Notes under the pieces: generated by a model
Databases searched by the model: none
What the model saw: only the letters and a program-made list of their open reading frames with translations
What the model was told of the DNA's origin: nothing
Assembly (NCBI GenBank): GCA_002914805.1
Contig: JXTB01000738.1
Location: forward strand, 1-64,000
Length of the DNA: 64,000 nucleotides
Source of the DNA: Parasponia andersonii
Taxonomy: Eukaryota; Streptophyta; Magnoliopsida; Rosales; Cannabaceae
Reading direction: 5' to 3'
Translations under genes and position numbers: made by a program
Part shown: positions 1 to 12,438 of the stretch, piece by piece
How positions within the stretch are numbered: the first letter of the stretch is position 1
How the letters are laid out: every line of letters starts with the position of its first letter

Positions 1-36
<36 letters not shown>

Positions 37-481
37 TTTGGACTAAACTAACTATGCAGGAATTCTCCATCACTAAAATATTTTCGACCGGGTAATTATT
101 TTTCCTACTGAGCATTTTATGCTCCTCCTCTACCTTCTTCCTCAGGTGGTGTCCAACGCGATCTCGGTGATCAAGAAGAGTAAGAGGTCATCTTGACTAT
201 AGTTCATTTCTTAGTAATGCTAGAAGCTTGTTGTCGTGGTATTTGGATTATTTGGGTTTTGTGTTAGCATTGAACTAAGATTACTACTTTCTATTTTGTC
301 TGAGAACTTGTGTATGCCATTCTAGAATTTGAGTTTCATTGTGGATGAAATTTCGATTATTTTATTTAAATAGACCGTTTTATAAAAACTAGAACTTTTG
401 ACACTTTTTAAAGAAATCAAGGAATTTCCTACCTTTGTGAAATTCCCTTTCTGCCACTAGCCCGGGTTTTGGGTCATGACA
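1..481 (+). repeat. 5' LTR, 3' portion, of chromovirus copy 1 (cut by window edge)
   Basis: The sequence matches the distal part of the LTR at 5301-7477. It begins inside the LTR's AT/GT microsatellite (1-36) and ends with the family's terminal motif ...GGGTCATGACA at 481. The primer binding site follows directly. The first ~1.7 kb of this LTR lies outside the window. Confidence 0.88.
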
Positions 482-489
482 GAAATTTT

Positions 490-501
490 TGGTATCAGAG
501 C
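490..501 (+). other. Primer binding site of chromovirus copy 1
   Basis: TGGTATCAGAGC lies 8 nt after the 5' LTR end. It is the usual complement of the 3' end of plant initiator tRNA-Met used to prime minus-strand synthesis by many Ty3/gypsy and copia elements. Confidence 0.9.
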
Positions 502-614
502 TTTGAGTTTAACAACTCGGACGTATCACCATTAAACTAGATTGAAGTTTTTTTATGACAAGTATTCATCATTATCGCATTAATAGTTTGGCATATTGTT
601 TCAGACTTTTAAGG

Positions 615-3600
615 ATGCCTCCTAGAAGAGTTCTGAGGCACCAGCCGGATGCTAAACCTCCTCATCCAGATTTCACTCATCTGATCGAGGTAATACAGCA
701 GGCATTCGTCCAGATGAACAATCCAGACTATCAGCCTCCATATCTAAGGGAACGTTAGTTGGAACAAGCTAATCATATCCAACGGTTTATGTGTCTCCAA
801 CCAGGGCAGTTTGATGGTAGACAATAAGCTCTCATGGCAATTGCTTGGTTGCGTGAGATGGAGAGGCATTTTCGGGCCTTTGGTATTCCAGTTGAGTTTT
901 AGGCTGTGTTTATTGTTACCCGTTTGATAGGGAGTTCCATTCGTTAGTGGGAGACAGTGGAATGGATGCAAGATATAGTGGGCTTGATTTGGGAAGACTT
1001 TAAACGGATTTTCAAGGCCCAGCATGCCAATGAGGATCGAAAAGATGAAGTTGTGAACCAGTTTGAGACGTTGATTCAAGGAAACAGAACAGTGAATGAG
1101 AACCTGATAGAGTTCATTAAGTTGGCAAGTGTTGCTCTTAGACCGGGTACGAGTGAGAAGTACCGAGTTGCTAAGTTCAGGAGTCGTCTGAATCAGAACA
1201 TTTTCAGTAGGATTAGTACTCAGAATTTCCGTACTCTTCCTGAGATTGCAGTACATGCCTAGCAGGCAGAGGCCATTGAAGAATGATTGGATTTCAGGAG
1301 GAACCAGTGGAGAGGTAATGATAGGAAAGCCACCAGAAGGAACCAAGGGTAGTGGTCAGCCCAAGGTACTCCGAACAGTGAGAGCTCGAACAACAGTGGT
1401 TCTTCAGAAGATGGCAGAGGCAGTCCGTATGGAGGATTTTTTATTTGTGGCCAGCAGGGTCATCGGAAGAAAGAGTGTCCCAACCGTCTGCAGAAATCTC
1501 CTCTTTCTTAGGGAGGACCGCAGAGGAGCCAGTCTGATTCTGTTTCTTATCAGAACACTCAAGTAAGGCTGCAACAATCACAGGGTGCTTCACAAACTTT
1601 TACTTCCCCTCAGCCTTATCAGCATCAGTACTGCCCTCATGGTTTTACTCAGAACTTTCAAACTCCTCAGGCCTCAGGGAGTCAGAGTGGGCATGGTTTT
1701 GGCAATAGTAGTCCAGGATCCAACAGCAACCGTCCTGGTCAGGGAAGAGGTAATAAGGGAAAAGGAAAGGTGACTATCCAAGCCTATGCTTTTACTGGGG
1801 CAGACGACACTCAGGATCGCACCGGCCGAGGTGTTGTTGACGGTATGATCCTTCTTTCACACTCTTGGGCACATGTTTTGTTTGATACTGGTGCATCTCA
1901 TTCATTCATATCCTTATTATTTGCTTAACTATTGGGGTTGGAATTTTCTGATTTGGATTATGTATTCTCGTTGGGTACACCTTTGAGAGAAGTAGCCGAT
2001 GTGTCTAGTATGTGTAAGTCTTGTCAGGTTATGGTTAGTGATAGGAAGCTTCTTGTTAATTTGATTATGTTGCCAATGGGACAATATGACGTGATACTCG
2101 ATATGGATTGGTTGTCGAAGTATCGAGCTATTGTAGACTGTCATAAGAAGCGGGTGATACTTTTTCCTAGTAATGGGCAATCTATTGTTTATCAGGCTGG
2201 GATGAGTCCGTTGAAGCCTAATCCTATTCTGAAAGCGTGCATGGGTGGAAGGAAGAAACTCGAGTGTTATGGGAACTTATTTACCATTAATGGCGAGGTG
2301 AGGACAGACGATCAAGACCTATAGATTCCAATGGTGTGTGAGTATTTGGAGGTTTTTCCTGAAGACTTATCGGGGTTACCACCTGATTGAGAGATCGAGT
2401 TCTGTATTGAACTAGTTCCTGGAGCTCAACTAGCTTCTATTCCAACCTATCGCATGGTGCCTGCTAAGATGGAAGAATTAAGAAAACAGCTGGAAGATCT
2501 GCTTTCCAAGGACTTTATTCGTAGTAGCAATTCTCCTTAGGGTGCTCCTGTTTTGTTTGCGAAGAAAGCTGATGATTCATTGAGACTTTGTGTGGATTAC
2601 AGGAAGTTGAATCAGTTGACAGTGAAGAACAAGTTTTCTTTGCCAAGGATAAATGAGTTGTTTGATCAACTCGGTGGTTTAAGATTCTTCTCCAAGATTG
2701 ATTTGAGATCTAGTTATCATTAGTTGAAGATAAGAGAGGATGATATACCTAAGACAGTATTCAGAACCTAATATGGTCACTTTGAGTTTCTGGTGATGCC
2801 ATTTGGTTTAACGAATGCACCTGCAACCTTTATGGATCTCATGAATCGGGTCTTCGGGCCATTTTTGGACCATTTTGTGGTTATGTTCATCGATGACATC
2901 CTGGTGTATTCCAAGACTCGAGAAGAGCATGCCGAACATGTGGGGATAGTACTCAAGACCTTGAGAGATCATTAGTTGTATGCCAAGAAATCGAAGTGTG
3001 ACTTTTGGATATCAAAAGTGAAGTTCTTCGGACATGTGATTTCTCACGGAGGTATTTCAGTTAATCCTACTAGGATTAAAGCTGTACTGAAGTGGGAAAA
3101 ACCGAGAAATGTGACGGAGATACGCAGTTTCCTCAGTTTGGCAGGCTACTACTGTCGTTTTGTGAAAGATTTCTCGAGAATTGCTTTGCCTTTGACGAAG
3201 TTAACAGGAAGGATGTCAAGTTTGTTTGGGATCACAAAAGTAAAGAAGCTTTTGTCAGGTTGAAGCAGAGTTTGACTACTACACCAGTTCTTATTATTCC
3301 TGATAGTAACGAAATTTATGTGGTGTATGCCGATGCTTCGAAGACGGGTTTGGGATGTATCTTGATGCAGAATGGTCGAGTTGTGAAATATGCTTCTCGT
3401 CAGTTGAAGCCACATGAGAAGAACTATCCCACCCATGATCTGGAGCTTGCAACAGTGATCTTTGCCTTGAAGATTTGGTGATGTTACTTATATAGTATGA
3501 AGTTCGACATATTCTCCGATTATAAGAGTTTGAAGTACCTCTTTACCCAAAGGATCTGAACTTGAGACAGCGAAGATGGGTTAAGTATATGGAGGATTAT

Positions 3601-5242
3601 GACTTTGACCTACAGTATCATCCTAGTAAGGCTAATGTTGAAGCTAATGTACTGAGTAGGAAGCCTCATGGTGCACTAGCTACACTGGTGTTTGAAGATT
3701 GGAGGAACTCAGTTGCGATTAGTGACTACAACTTGCAATACCTTGAGAATGAAGAGATTGCTTGCCTGAGCAACATTATGATTTCACCATCACTTCTCCA
3801 AACTGTTCAACGGAGTCAGTGGCAAGATAGGGAGTTAAGGACAATCTGGAACCGGCTTCAGAATGGTGAACAGTTAAATAGTTAGAGCACTAATAGAGAA
3901 GGGTTTTTGCTTTTCAGTGGGAAGTTGGCTGTAGCTAATGACCCTAATTTTTGAGAAACCATTCTAACAGAGGCTCACAAATCAAGGTTCGTCGTACATC
4001 CGGGTAGTACCAAGATGTACCGGGACTTGAAGTAGCAGTATTGGTGAAAAAGTACGAAGAAGGATGTAGCTACCTTTGTGGCTAAGTGTTTGACTTGTCA
4101 GCAAGCCAATGCTGAATACCAGAGGCCAGTTAGATTACTTCAGCCATTGCCAATTCCAGAGTGGAAGTGGGACAAGATCACGATGGACTTCGTGACCCGT
4201 TTGCCAAAGACATTGAGGAAGGATGACGCAGTTTGGGTGGTAGTCGATCGGTTGACAAAGAGTGCTCACTTTATACCGATCCGGATAGACTACTCACTTA
4301 CTAAGCTCAGTAGACTGTATATGGAGAACATCATACGCTTGCATGGTGTGCCTTCAAGCATAGTCTCCAACAGAGATCCAAGGTTCACTTTTAAGTTTTG
4401 GAGATCCTTGCAGAAAACGTTGGGTACGTAGTTGGATATCAGTACAGCTCACCATTCTGAGTCAGATAGTCAGTCTGAAAGGACCATTCAGATTCTTGAG
4501 GACATGCTACGTTATTGTATACTGGATTTTGGTGAGAAGTGGGATGATCATATTCCTTTGGTGGAATTTGCTTATAATAACAGTTACCAGACCAGTGTGG
4601 GTGTGGCTCTATATGAGGTTATATGAGAGGCCGTGTAGATCACCTTTGTGTTGGGCGGAACCCGAAGAACGTATTACTCTTGGACCTGAGTTGATTGAAG
4701 AGAGTACTGAGAAGATCAAGGATATCCAAGAGAGACTCAAGGGGATTCAGAGTCGTCAGAAGAGTTATGCTGACCCGAAGAGACGTGAAGTAGAGTTCGA
4801 TATTGGTGATTCTATATTCTTGAAAGTGACTCTAAGGTATGGTGTGACAAGATTTGGGGTTAAGGGTAAGCTTGCTCCAAGGTATGTTGGTCCCTTTGAG
4901 ATCACTGAGAAAATTGGACCAGTGGCATATCGCTTGAACCTGCCTGCACAGTTGGGTCACGTGCATAATGTGTTTCACGTGTCGATGTTGAAGAAGTACA
5001 CGCCGGACCCATCTCATGTTGTTCAGCACGTGCATGTATCGATCAAAGAAGATGTGTCCTATGAAGAGTAGCATGTTCGTTTGTTGGCTAGAGAGTTGAA
5101 GGTGCTTCGCTACAGAGAGATTCCACTTGTCAAGGTGCTTTGGAAACATCACAAAGAAGACGAGGCTACTTGGGAACTCGAGACGGAGATGTATGAGAAG
5201 TACCTTCATTTGTTTGACCTTCAGTCAGAAGTTGTATTGTGA
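615..5242 (+). pseudogene. gag-pol polyprotein remnant of chromovirus copy 1
   Basis: Gag begins at ATG 615 (MPPRRV), with the retrotransposon gag core near 957-1260. A zinc knuckle lies around 1432-1483; its first Cys is Phe here, though copy 2 keeps Cys. Aspartic protease has its D-T-G at 1884-1892. RT spans about 2440-3000, with catalytic D-D at 2891-2896 (context FIDD). RNase H runs about 3200-3660 and the integrase zinc finger and core about 4040-4640. The C-terminal GPF-like region is near 4860-5010 and a chromodomain-like tail at about 5090-5242, ending at TGA 5240-5242. At least a dozen in-frame stops are present, many consistent with CAG-to-TAG or TGG-to-TAG/TGA changes, as at 756-758, 2538-2540 and 4045-4047. 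It cannot encode an intact polyprotein. Confidence 0.9.
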
Positions 5243-5288
5243 TGTAAACCTTGACTTGTACTTTGAATTTCGGGACGAAATTCTTTTA

Positions 5289-5300
5289 AGGAGGGGAGAA
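5289..5300 (+). other. Polypurine tract of chromovirus copy 1
   Basis: AGGAGGGGAGAA lies immediately upstream of the TG start of the 3' LTR, the expected position for the plus-strand primer. Confidence 0.85.
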
Positions 5301-7477
5301 TGTAAAAACCCGGATTTTAGGAGGGTAATTTGGATATTTTACCAATTTTCCGGATATAATATTAGAGGGATTAATTTGTAAAAGTTTTGTGCAGAAGGAC
5401 TAAATTGTAATTTTTAGGGGACAGAATTGATAAAGATTTGGAATTTTGGTGACTTACGTGCAATTTTTGAAAAATTGCACAGCCCCATATATTCCCACTC
5501 ACGTGGATATCATTTTCCTCTCTCTCTCTCCCTGACGTTCTCTCTTTCTCTCTCGGATCCTCTTCGCCCGTCGATGTCAGACCACCGCAGAAGCCGCCGT
5601 CATCATCGTCCGTCTGCACAACCGACCGGCGAAGCCTCCCCATGCGACATCGAAGCCGCGCCACCCGTCCCTGGTCGCCGCCGTCGCCTGCAATGCCGGA
5701 AAAGCTCCAAAAGACCAATTCGGATTTTTGGCCGCCGGGGACGATTCTGCTCACCATTCGACCTCTAACCAGTCCCGTTGGATTTGTCTCGTCGCAAGGA
5801 TCATCAAAGAATATATATCTCAACCTCATTTTACCCAGATTGAAAGTTGTCATTTTTTGGTATTTCGAGTTTATAGTTGTTGTTTTTTATCCAACTGTTG
5901 GATTGTGTTTTTGACCTCATTTTTGGAATGTACTCGGAAAATAAGGAAGTTTGATATATATATTGCCTATGTTTGGTGATCGGCACGAAAATCAAAATCT
6001 GAATGCTAAGATTTGTCTCAATTTACGTGCCACCAGCCCAGTGCGGGCCTGGACCCGAATTGGACAAGTTATATGTCTAACCCAGCTATTTTGGGTGTTA
6101 GGAATTCAGTGAAGAGGTCCGTTTGTGGAATTGAAGCTCCGTTGATAAGTTGGTTTTTTGCAAGAAGACGATCGAGGGCTCGAAATTGGTTCCCAACCCT
6201 CCAGGCGATCGTCAAGGATACTTTGAGGATTCGATAGCGTAGTATCGCTATTCGAGCGAGGTAGGGACTCAATTACCTTTGTTTTATGTCGTTTTTGAAT
6301 AAAACTTATTTTCTACAATATATGAGAACAAATGTGATTTTTGGTTTTCTTGAACATCTGTGATGTGAATTGATTATATAATGTATATATATTGTATTGT
6401 TCTGGGAATTTTCTGAGTGCAGGTTATTTTGGGTATATTAAAAATAGGATCGTTATGCTGCTTGTTTTCCTATAAAACCTAGTATGCTGATTTTATCGAA
6501 AAACCCAAGCATAATTATTTTCACACTTCAATTCTGTATTGCACGTGTTATAGGATCATACATGAGCACTGTGTTAGCATCGTGGATTTACAGTGTGGCG
6601 CTGCGTGCCCCACCGTCAGTATAAATTCTGTAAACTTGCGGGGGTTTTGTTACTTCTGATTATCTCCCCATGTGGTAGGCGTAGGCCGTTCGGTTGCCCC
6701 TCCAGGTTTGGTAAGCGACACACAGGTATCCCCTCCGGGTATGGGCTTAGGTGTCAGACAGGCTGTTAGGCATACTTAGTGCCATTATACTGAGTTTCTA
6801 GAGATGAGAGGATGAGAGCTCATGGGTATGGGTTGATTTGTGTCATATGCATATGAATTGAATGGTTTTGATTATACTGCTTTATATATATATATATATA
6901 CGGATTTCCGGTTTGGATTATATATATGTATGTTTTGGACTAAACTAACCATGCAAGAATTCTCCATTACTAAAATGTTTTGAACCGGGTAATTATTTTT
7001 TCTACTGAGCATTTTATGCTCACCCCCCTATCTTTTTCCTCAAGTGGTGTCCAGTGCAATCTTGGTGATCAAGAGGAGTAAGAGGTCATCTTGACTGTAG
7101 TTCGTTTCTTAGTAATGCTAGAAGTTTGTTGTCGTAGTGTTTGGATTATTTAGGTTTTGTGTTAGCATTGAACCAAAATTTCTAATTTCTATTTTGTCTG
7201 AAAACTTGTGTATGTCATTCTAGGATTTGAGTTTCGTTGTGGATGATGATGATGCTTAGATTTATATTTGATTTCGCATTTTTAAATAATTATTCGATTT
7301 ATGTTTAATAGTGTATACGAATTGTAGGAGTGGTTCACGAGATGAAATTCTGATTATTTTATTTAAATGGACCGTTTTATAAAACTAGAATTTTTGACAC
7401 TTTTCAAATAAATCATAGAATTTCCCAATTTTGTGAAATTCCCTTTCTGCCACTAGCCCGGATTTTGGGTCGTGACA
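5301..7477 (+). repeat. 3' LTR of chromovirus copy 1, complete
   Basis: It starts TGTAAAAACCCGG and ends GGGTCGTGACA (TG...CA), 2177 bp. It contains a CT-rich stretch near 5520-5555, an AT microsatellite near 6884-6920 and the terminal part shared with 1-481. It is close to the LTR at 24586-26777. Short ORFs inside it look incidental. Confidence 0.92.
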
Positions 7478-9054
7478 AGTTCAAAGTGTAAAAGACAAAA
7501 AGATTAGGAATAGTAACAAAGGTTAAGTGAAAAATTCGAACAGACAGAGACTTTTACGCAAATACTTCCACACTATTATAGTTACAAAATTCCAAATTGA
7601 ATGATTCTTGATTCTAATATCAACTACGCTCAAAAATACACAGTTCAACCTCTGGAAACACTTTATTTTAGAAAGTAAAGAGCATGCATGAGCTTTTGGA
7701 ACCTATGCATACAATCTGCATGGTAGAAAAGCCCGATTAAACTTACTACATTAGCAACTTAGGTCTATTTTTGTACTAAAACTACCATAGAATCAACATG
7801 CAACCAGTTCTTAGCTATCTACCATCCATAAACATTTAAAACTTAAAACTTAAATACAATTACAGTACACACTCTAAATTCCAGATTGCTCAACAAAACT
7901 ACTACACTGAAATCCATAAGCTTAAGGCTAGAACTTTACCTTGAATAATTTCTTCTTGTCCACCCTTAACCCCCAACGTTACAGCACCAAAACTTCCTCC
8001 CAATCACTTTAGAAGCTTAAGAGAAGGAAGATAGAAGTTACGAGTACATAATATTTTGAATGGACCAAAGAAAACTATCAAGAGTTTACAATACTTGCCT
8101 TTGTAAATGTTGATGTATCTAGAAACTATGGCATCCTCTAGCTTCCTCTTCGATTCTACTACAAGAATATTAGCTTAGACGTGTGTAGATAGGCTTCCAT
8201 ATGAGGAGATTTGAGAGAGATGAGTACTGAGTTTTCAGATTAGGAAGAACGAATAAGAGCCAAAGTTGATGGCCTCAGAAAGAGGAAATAGAGTAACTAA
8301 GAGAGCACATGCAAGTGAATGGAGAGAGAGTGAGTGATTGCCAAAGTAGGTTTCAGCCGGAATATCTGACTAATTCCCCTTGTAATTAGCTGAATGAAAA
8401 GAAAAAAACACAAGAGGATGGGCTACGTGGCGTTGCGGAGAGGGAAAGGAAAGTGTGTAGAGTTTTCAAAATTCCACTTTCAAACACTAGTTAAATGTGT
8501 CTCTAACATGTCCCCCACTACAACTTAATAATTAACACTTAAATCATACTTAACTCCACTTAATCTAAACTAATCACAAACATTAGCTTAGTCAAAGCTT
8601 TGGTCATCATAGTTCTAACCATTCCTTAAGTGTCATATGTACTCCACTACACCAAAGGATAGTATAAGAAATCGCCAACACAATTTCTACTAACAACTCT
8701 TTGATATTTGATTCTAAGTCCTTACATTTAGTTTGTCTCAAATTTTTAGCCACAAAACTAATTACTCAAAAGTCCTCCAACTTTTCTTAAATTGCACTTT
8801 TAACTCAAAATTCTAAAAGTTACCAAAATTAACCCTTGTAAACCCTTTACAATCTTTACTTCCAAAGTACAGCAAAGTTCATGAAATTAAAACTCATGAA
8901 TAAATATTTAAAGCCAAAACTCCAATATTTCAATAAAATTTAATTTTTTCCATTTTCGAATAGATACTGCCTTTTCACATAAAACATTGAACAAATTCCA
9001 CTCTAATGGAACTTTATTGTTTCAAAAAACTTCAAAAAAGACCAGGTTGTAACA
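7478..9054 (-). repeat. LTR 'A' of an older minus-strand chromovirus, truncated by copy 1
   Basis: Read on the minus strand it starts TGTTACAACCTGG at 9054, directly after a chromodomain-coding tail. It runs down to 7478, where chromovirus copy 1 has inserted. It is homologous in inverted orientation to 12439-about 14062 and in the same orientation to 14885-15524. It is therefore the 3' LTR of the minus-strand element whose coding remnants lie at 9070-12235. Confidence 0.82.
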
Positions 9055-10057
9055 ATCTCTACAATTTATAAGAGTTTCGTCCATAAAACTTGGAACAACT
9101 CGTGATACGACTTCCGCGTCTCTTTCTTGGTCTCTTATGTGGCTTCTTCCACAGCATGATTATACCACAGTAATTTCACTACTGGTACCATTTTTGTTGC
9201 GTATCACTTTCTCTTTTTGATCGAGGATCTCCATTGGTCTCTCCTTGTAGATTAACTTTGGATCTACCTCCTAAGATTCATCACTTAAAACATGAGAAGT
9301 ATCGTGCAAGTACTTCTTCAGTATTGACACATGAAATACATCGTGAAGCCTTGAAAATTTTTGCAGTAAAGCAAATCGATAACCAACCTCACCTATTCTT
9401 TCAATTATCTCGAAAGGTCCTATATGCTTTAGACTCGATTTTTCTTTCTTTTCGAATCTCATCATTCCTTTTATTGGTACTATTTTCAAAATACTTTGTC
9501 TACAATCTCAAATTCTAGCAGTCATCGTCGATTTTTAGCGTACTTTTTATGTCGGTCCACTGAAGTTTACAACATTCTCTTTATAATCTCATTCTTCTCT
9601 AAGAATTTGTCTACTTCCTCAGGAAGCAAAGGCTTTATCTAGCCGACCTTATGTCAATGAATTGGCGAAACTAGTGTTCGCCACTTCCTTCCATAAAGTG
9701 CTTCGTAAGGGGACATTTCAATGGTTGTATAGTAGTTGTTACCGTACGCAAACTTCATCAATTCTATTTTACCTACACAAGATGTAAAAAAATTTAACAC
9801 AAGCTATTAGCATATCTTTAAGGGTTATCTTTAAGGGTTTGTATAGTCTGCTCACTCTGCTATCAATTTATTGATGTGCAACGGTACTCAATTTTAGTCA
9901 TGTACCCAAACCTTCCTGTAACCCTCTCTAGAAAGCAGATATAAAAAAAGCTCATCTTGATTAGACACAATTGAGACTGGTACATTGTGCTATGAAGCTT
10001 GGCTAACTTTTTTATCAAATCTGTCGTTTTCGCAGGTAATGAATGGGATGATTTAGT

Positions 10058-11445
10058 TGTTAGGGTTTATGCCCTAAAAGCATGTATATTTTGGATATTT
10101 GCTGAATTAATAAAATGACTTTTTTTTATTTGAATTTGTGCATAATTTGTATGCCTTTAAATATCAGAAAATTCCTAGTTTATTTATGTGACCATAAATT
10201 TAGTATATAAGTGTTATATGCATGAGGATTAAATTTATGGATAATAAACTAAATATAGTCCGTAATAATTAATTAAAGTTTGGGATCTTTAATTAAATAT
10301 TATTAGTATGGTCCATTAACATTGAGAATGTAATAGTTTTATCCGGACTATTGATGTATTAACATCACAATAGAAGTACTTTATATAATTCGATTATATA
10401 GGACTGGACCAGACATGTTTTGAATCTCACATAAATTCCGTTAACTTTTGAGAGTTCAAATAATGTCACTAGATGATCATATGTAGATCAATCTTAATCC
10501 TGAGTAGTTATAGACTCCTATTTATAACATTATGTTCTTTGACATACTTGTTAAAAGTTTGTTTTTTAAACAGATCGAAATACTTGTATCTTGGGAGCAT
10601 GATGAAATGAGTAGCTGGGAATGTAACTTACAGATATGGAATCCATTCCTTCTATTAGGAAGCTAGAAAGATGATTCCCTTGTGTATTGATTCAGGACTT
10701 GAACAATTTGAGTACTCAATTTATAATAGATTTATAAATTAATTGTTCATTAGAGAATCAATGGTACACAAGGATTAAGATGTAATTGGAGAGGTAAACG
10801 GAACTTGACCTAGCTCCAATTATGAATTGTCTATGGAGGATTGAACTACATGTAATGATTAAATCGATGGACTGCTCGATGTTTTCTGAGTAAATTAATT
10901 CTGTAATTTTAAGAGTGCAATTCCAGATTTTTAGTGGAGTAATACTGGAATTAATAAATTAGACAAATTAATTAAAGAGTTTAATTAATTGTCATAATTT
11001 ATTGGAGTTTGAATTACAGGTCCATAGGTCCCCAATTCCACCTCTTATAAACATTGTACTGGATATTACATTATTTCTGTTACTGCACACTTTGTCAAGA
11101 TAAATAGTTTATCTATTAGTAATTAATAATTGTTATTAATTATTACTTAATTAATTTTGAATTAATTAATTTAAATTTATGGAGAGATAAATTTCCTAAT
11201 TTGTTTAAATTTTGAATTTAAAAATATCTAATTNNNNNNNNNNNNNNNNNNNNNNNNNNNNNNNNNNNNNNNNNNNNNNNNNNNNNNNNNNNNNNNNNNN
11301 NNNNNNNNNNNNNNNNNNNNNNNNNNNNNNNNNNNNNNNNNNNNNNNNNNNNNNNNNNNNNNNNNNNNNNNNNNNNNNNNNNNNNNNNNNNNNNNNNNNN
11401 NNNNNNNNNNNNNNNNNNNNNNNNNNNNNNNNNNNNNNNNNAACA
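10058..11445 (+). mobile_element. Copia-type LTR insertion (solo LTR or small element) in integrase remnant
   Basis: It begins TGTTAGGGTTTATGCCC and ends AACA, with 5-bp target duplications TTAGT at 10053-10057 and 11446-11450. Removing it restores a continuous minus-strand integrase reading (MDWMTK then SSHSLP). The opening TGTTAGGGTTTATGCCCTAA resembles Angela/Tork-type copia LTRs, by recognition only. A 208-base N gap (11234-11441) hides the middle, so solo LTR versus short element cannot be decided. No coding sequence is visible. The strand is that of the canonical LTR start. Confidence 0.82.
11234..11441. other. Sequence gap (N)
   Basis: There are 208 unresolved bases inside the copia-type LTR insertion. 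ORFs reported across it are artefacts. Confidence 0.99.
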
Positions 11446-12237
11446 TTAGTCATCCAATCCATAATTACCACAAATAGAATCGTATCTTTCAGATGATTTG
11501 GGTAAACCTACCACAAAGTCTATCATAATTTCTTCCTACTTCCACTGTGGAAGCTTCAATGGTTATAGCATACCACCTGGCTTATGATGCTCAGCCTATG
11601 CTAGTTAATAAGTCAGGCATTTAGCCACATAGTTCACTACATCTTTCTTCATTCTTGGCCACCAAAAGTGACTCTTAGAGTATATATACATCTGTGTGGT
11701 ACTGGGATACATTGTATACAGAGTGTTGTTGGCTTCATACATAATCTATTTCTTGATTTCATCATTATTCGGAATACAGATACGCCCATCTTTATAAACT
11801 GAAAGTCCCATCTTTAGATATGAAGAATTTTGGTCACTTATCATTTGTCACTTTATACTTCAACTCTTCGATTAGCGGATCAAGTGGTTGGCTTTTCCTA
11901 ATTATTTCCTTAATAGTTGGAGGCATAGATAGAGTTGAAAATTTTCCTATTATTACCTTCATCTCCAAAATGCATATATTTTTCATAGTTCTTGAGGTAT
12001 CTGTTCTACAAAAATTGTGTAAAAAGTAGCTTTTCAGCTCAAAGCATCCACTACTTTATTTGCCTTGCCATGATGATAATGGAAATCACAGTTATCATTG
12101 TTTACTAACTCCAACCATCTCCGTTGTCGCATGTTTAATTCCTTTTATGAGAAAATGTACTTCAAGTTTTTTTGGTTAGTGTATATATATCACAATGCAT
12201 GATGTATAGATAATGCCTCCAAATTTTCAACGTAAAC

Positions 12238-12438
12238 ACTACAACAACCAATTCTAGTGGAGATCTTTGATCGAAAAGAAAACGTGCTATGCAACAAAAT
12301 GATACCAATAGTGAAAAAATTGTGGCATAATCATGTTATAGAAGAAGCCACATGGGAGACAAAAGAAGAGATGCAATAGCCGTATCCCGAGTTGCTCTAA
12401 GTTTTGTAGATGACACTCATATAAGTTGTTTATATCAG
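12238..12438 (+). pseudogene. Chromodomain-like tail of an inverted chromovirus fragment
   Basis: Plus-strand reading gives ENVLCNKMIP, LWHNH and EEATWE, the same tail seen at 9070-9270 on the opposite strand. It is interrupted by stops near 12378 and beyond. It leads straight into LTR B at 12439, so it is the 3' end of a plus-oriented half-element fused head-to-head with the minus-strand RNase H remnant. Confidence 0.78.

Larger units (their letters stand above)
1..7477 (+). mobile_element. Ty3/gypsy chromovirus copy 1 (Tekay/Del-like), degenerate
   Basis: Order: partial 5' LTR (1-481), tRNA-iMet PBS (490-501), gag-pol remnant (615-5242), polypurine tract (about 5289-5300) and a complete 2177-bp 3' LTR (5301-7477). 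Long LTRs, the order PR-RT-RNaseH-IN and a C-terminal chromodomain-like tail suggest the Tekay/Del chromovirus lineage; the lineage name is by recognition. Many in-frame stops make it non-autonomous. Its 3' end abuts an older LTR on the minus strand, so it is a nested insertion. The 5-bp flank at 7478-7482 is AGTTC; the matching left copy is off-window. Confidence 0.9.
9070..12235 (-). pseudogene. Minus-strand chromovirus pol remnant (RNase H, integrase, chromodomain)
   Basis: Reading down the minus strand: RNase H end at 12235-12030 (KYIFS, MRQRRWLEL). Integrase zinc-finger end and core start lie at about 11680-11446 (context KCLT, then PQWK). The core resumes at 10057-9540 after a copia-type LTR insertion. 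The integrase C-terminal GPFEIIERIG region with HDVFHVS is open from 9489 to 9271. A chromodomain-like tail at 9270-9070 ends just before LTR A. Gag, protease and most of RT are missing upstream of 12235, where an inverted half-element begins. Stops and small indels are present throughout. Family assignment rests on motif order and is secure at Ty3/gypsy level. Confidence 0.82.

Noticed and set aside
744..1346. 200-aa minus ORF opposite gag, and similar ones at 27098-27604
   Set aside because: Shadow of the gag reading frame; present in both copies because the sense sequence is homologous.
5371..5853. 160-aa minus ORF, and its counterpart at 24688-25101
   Set aside because: Both lie in the same place in homologous chromovirus LTRs, overlap a CT-rich leader and differ in frame; likely incidental to LTR composition.
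11205..11496. ORFs across 11205-11496 and 31923-32447
   Set aside because: They exist only because N is not read as a stop across the gaps.
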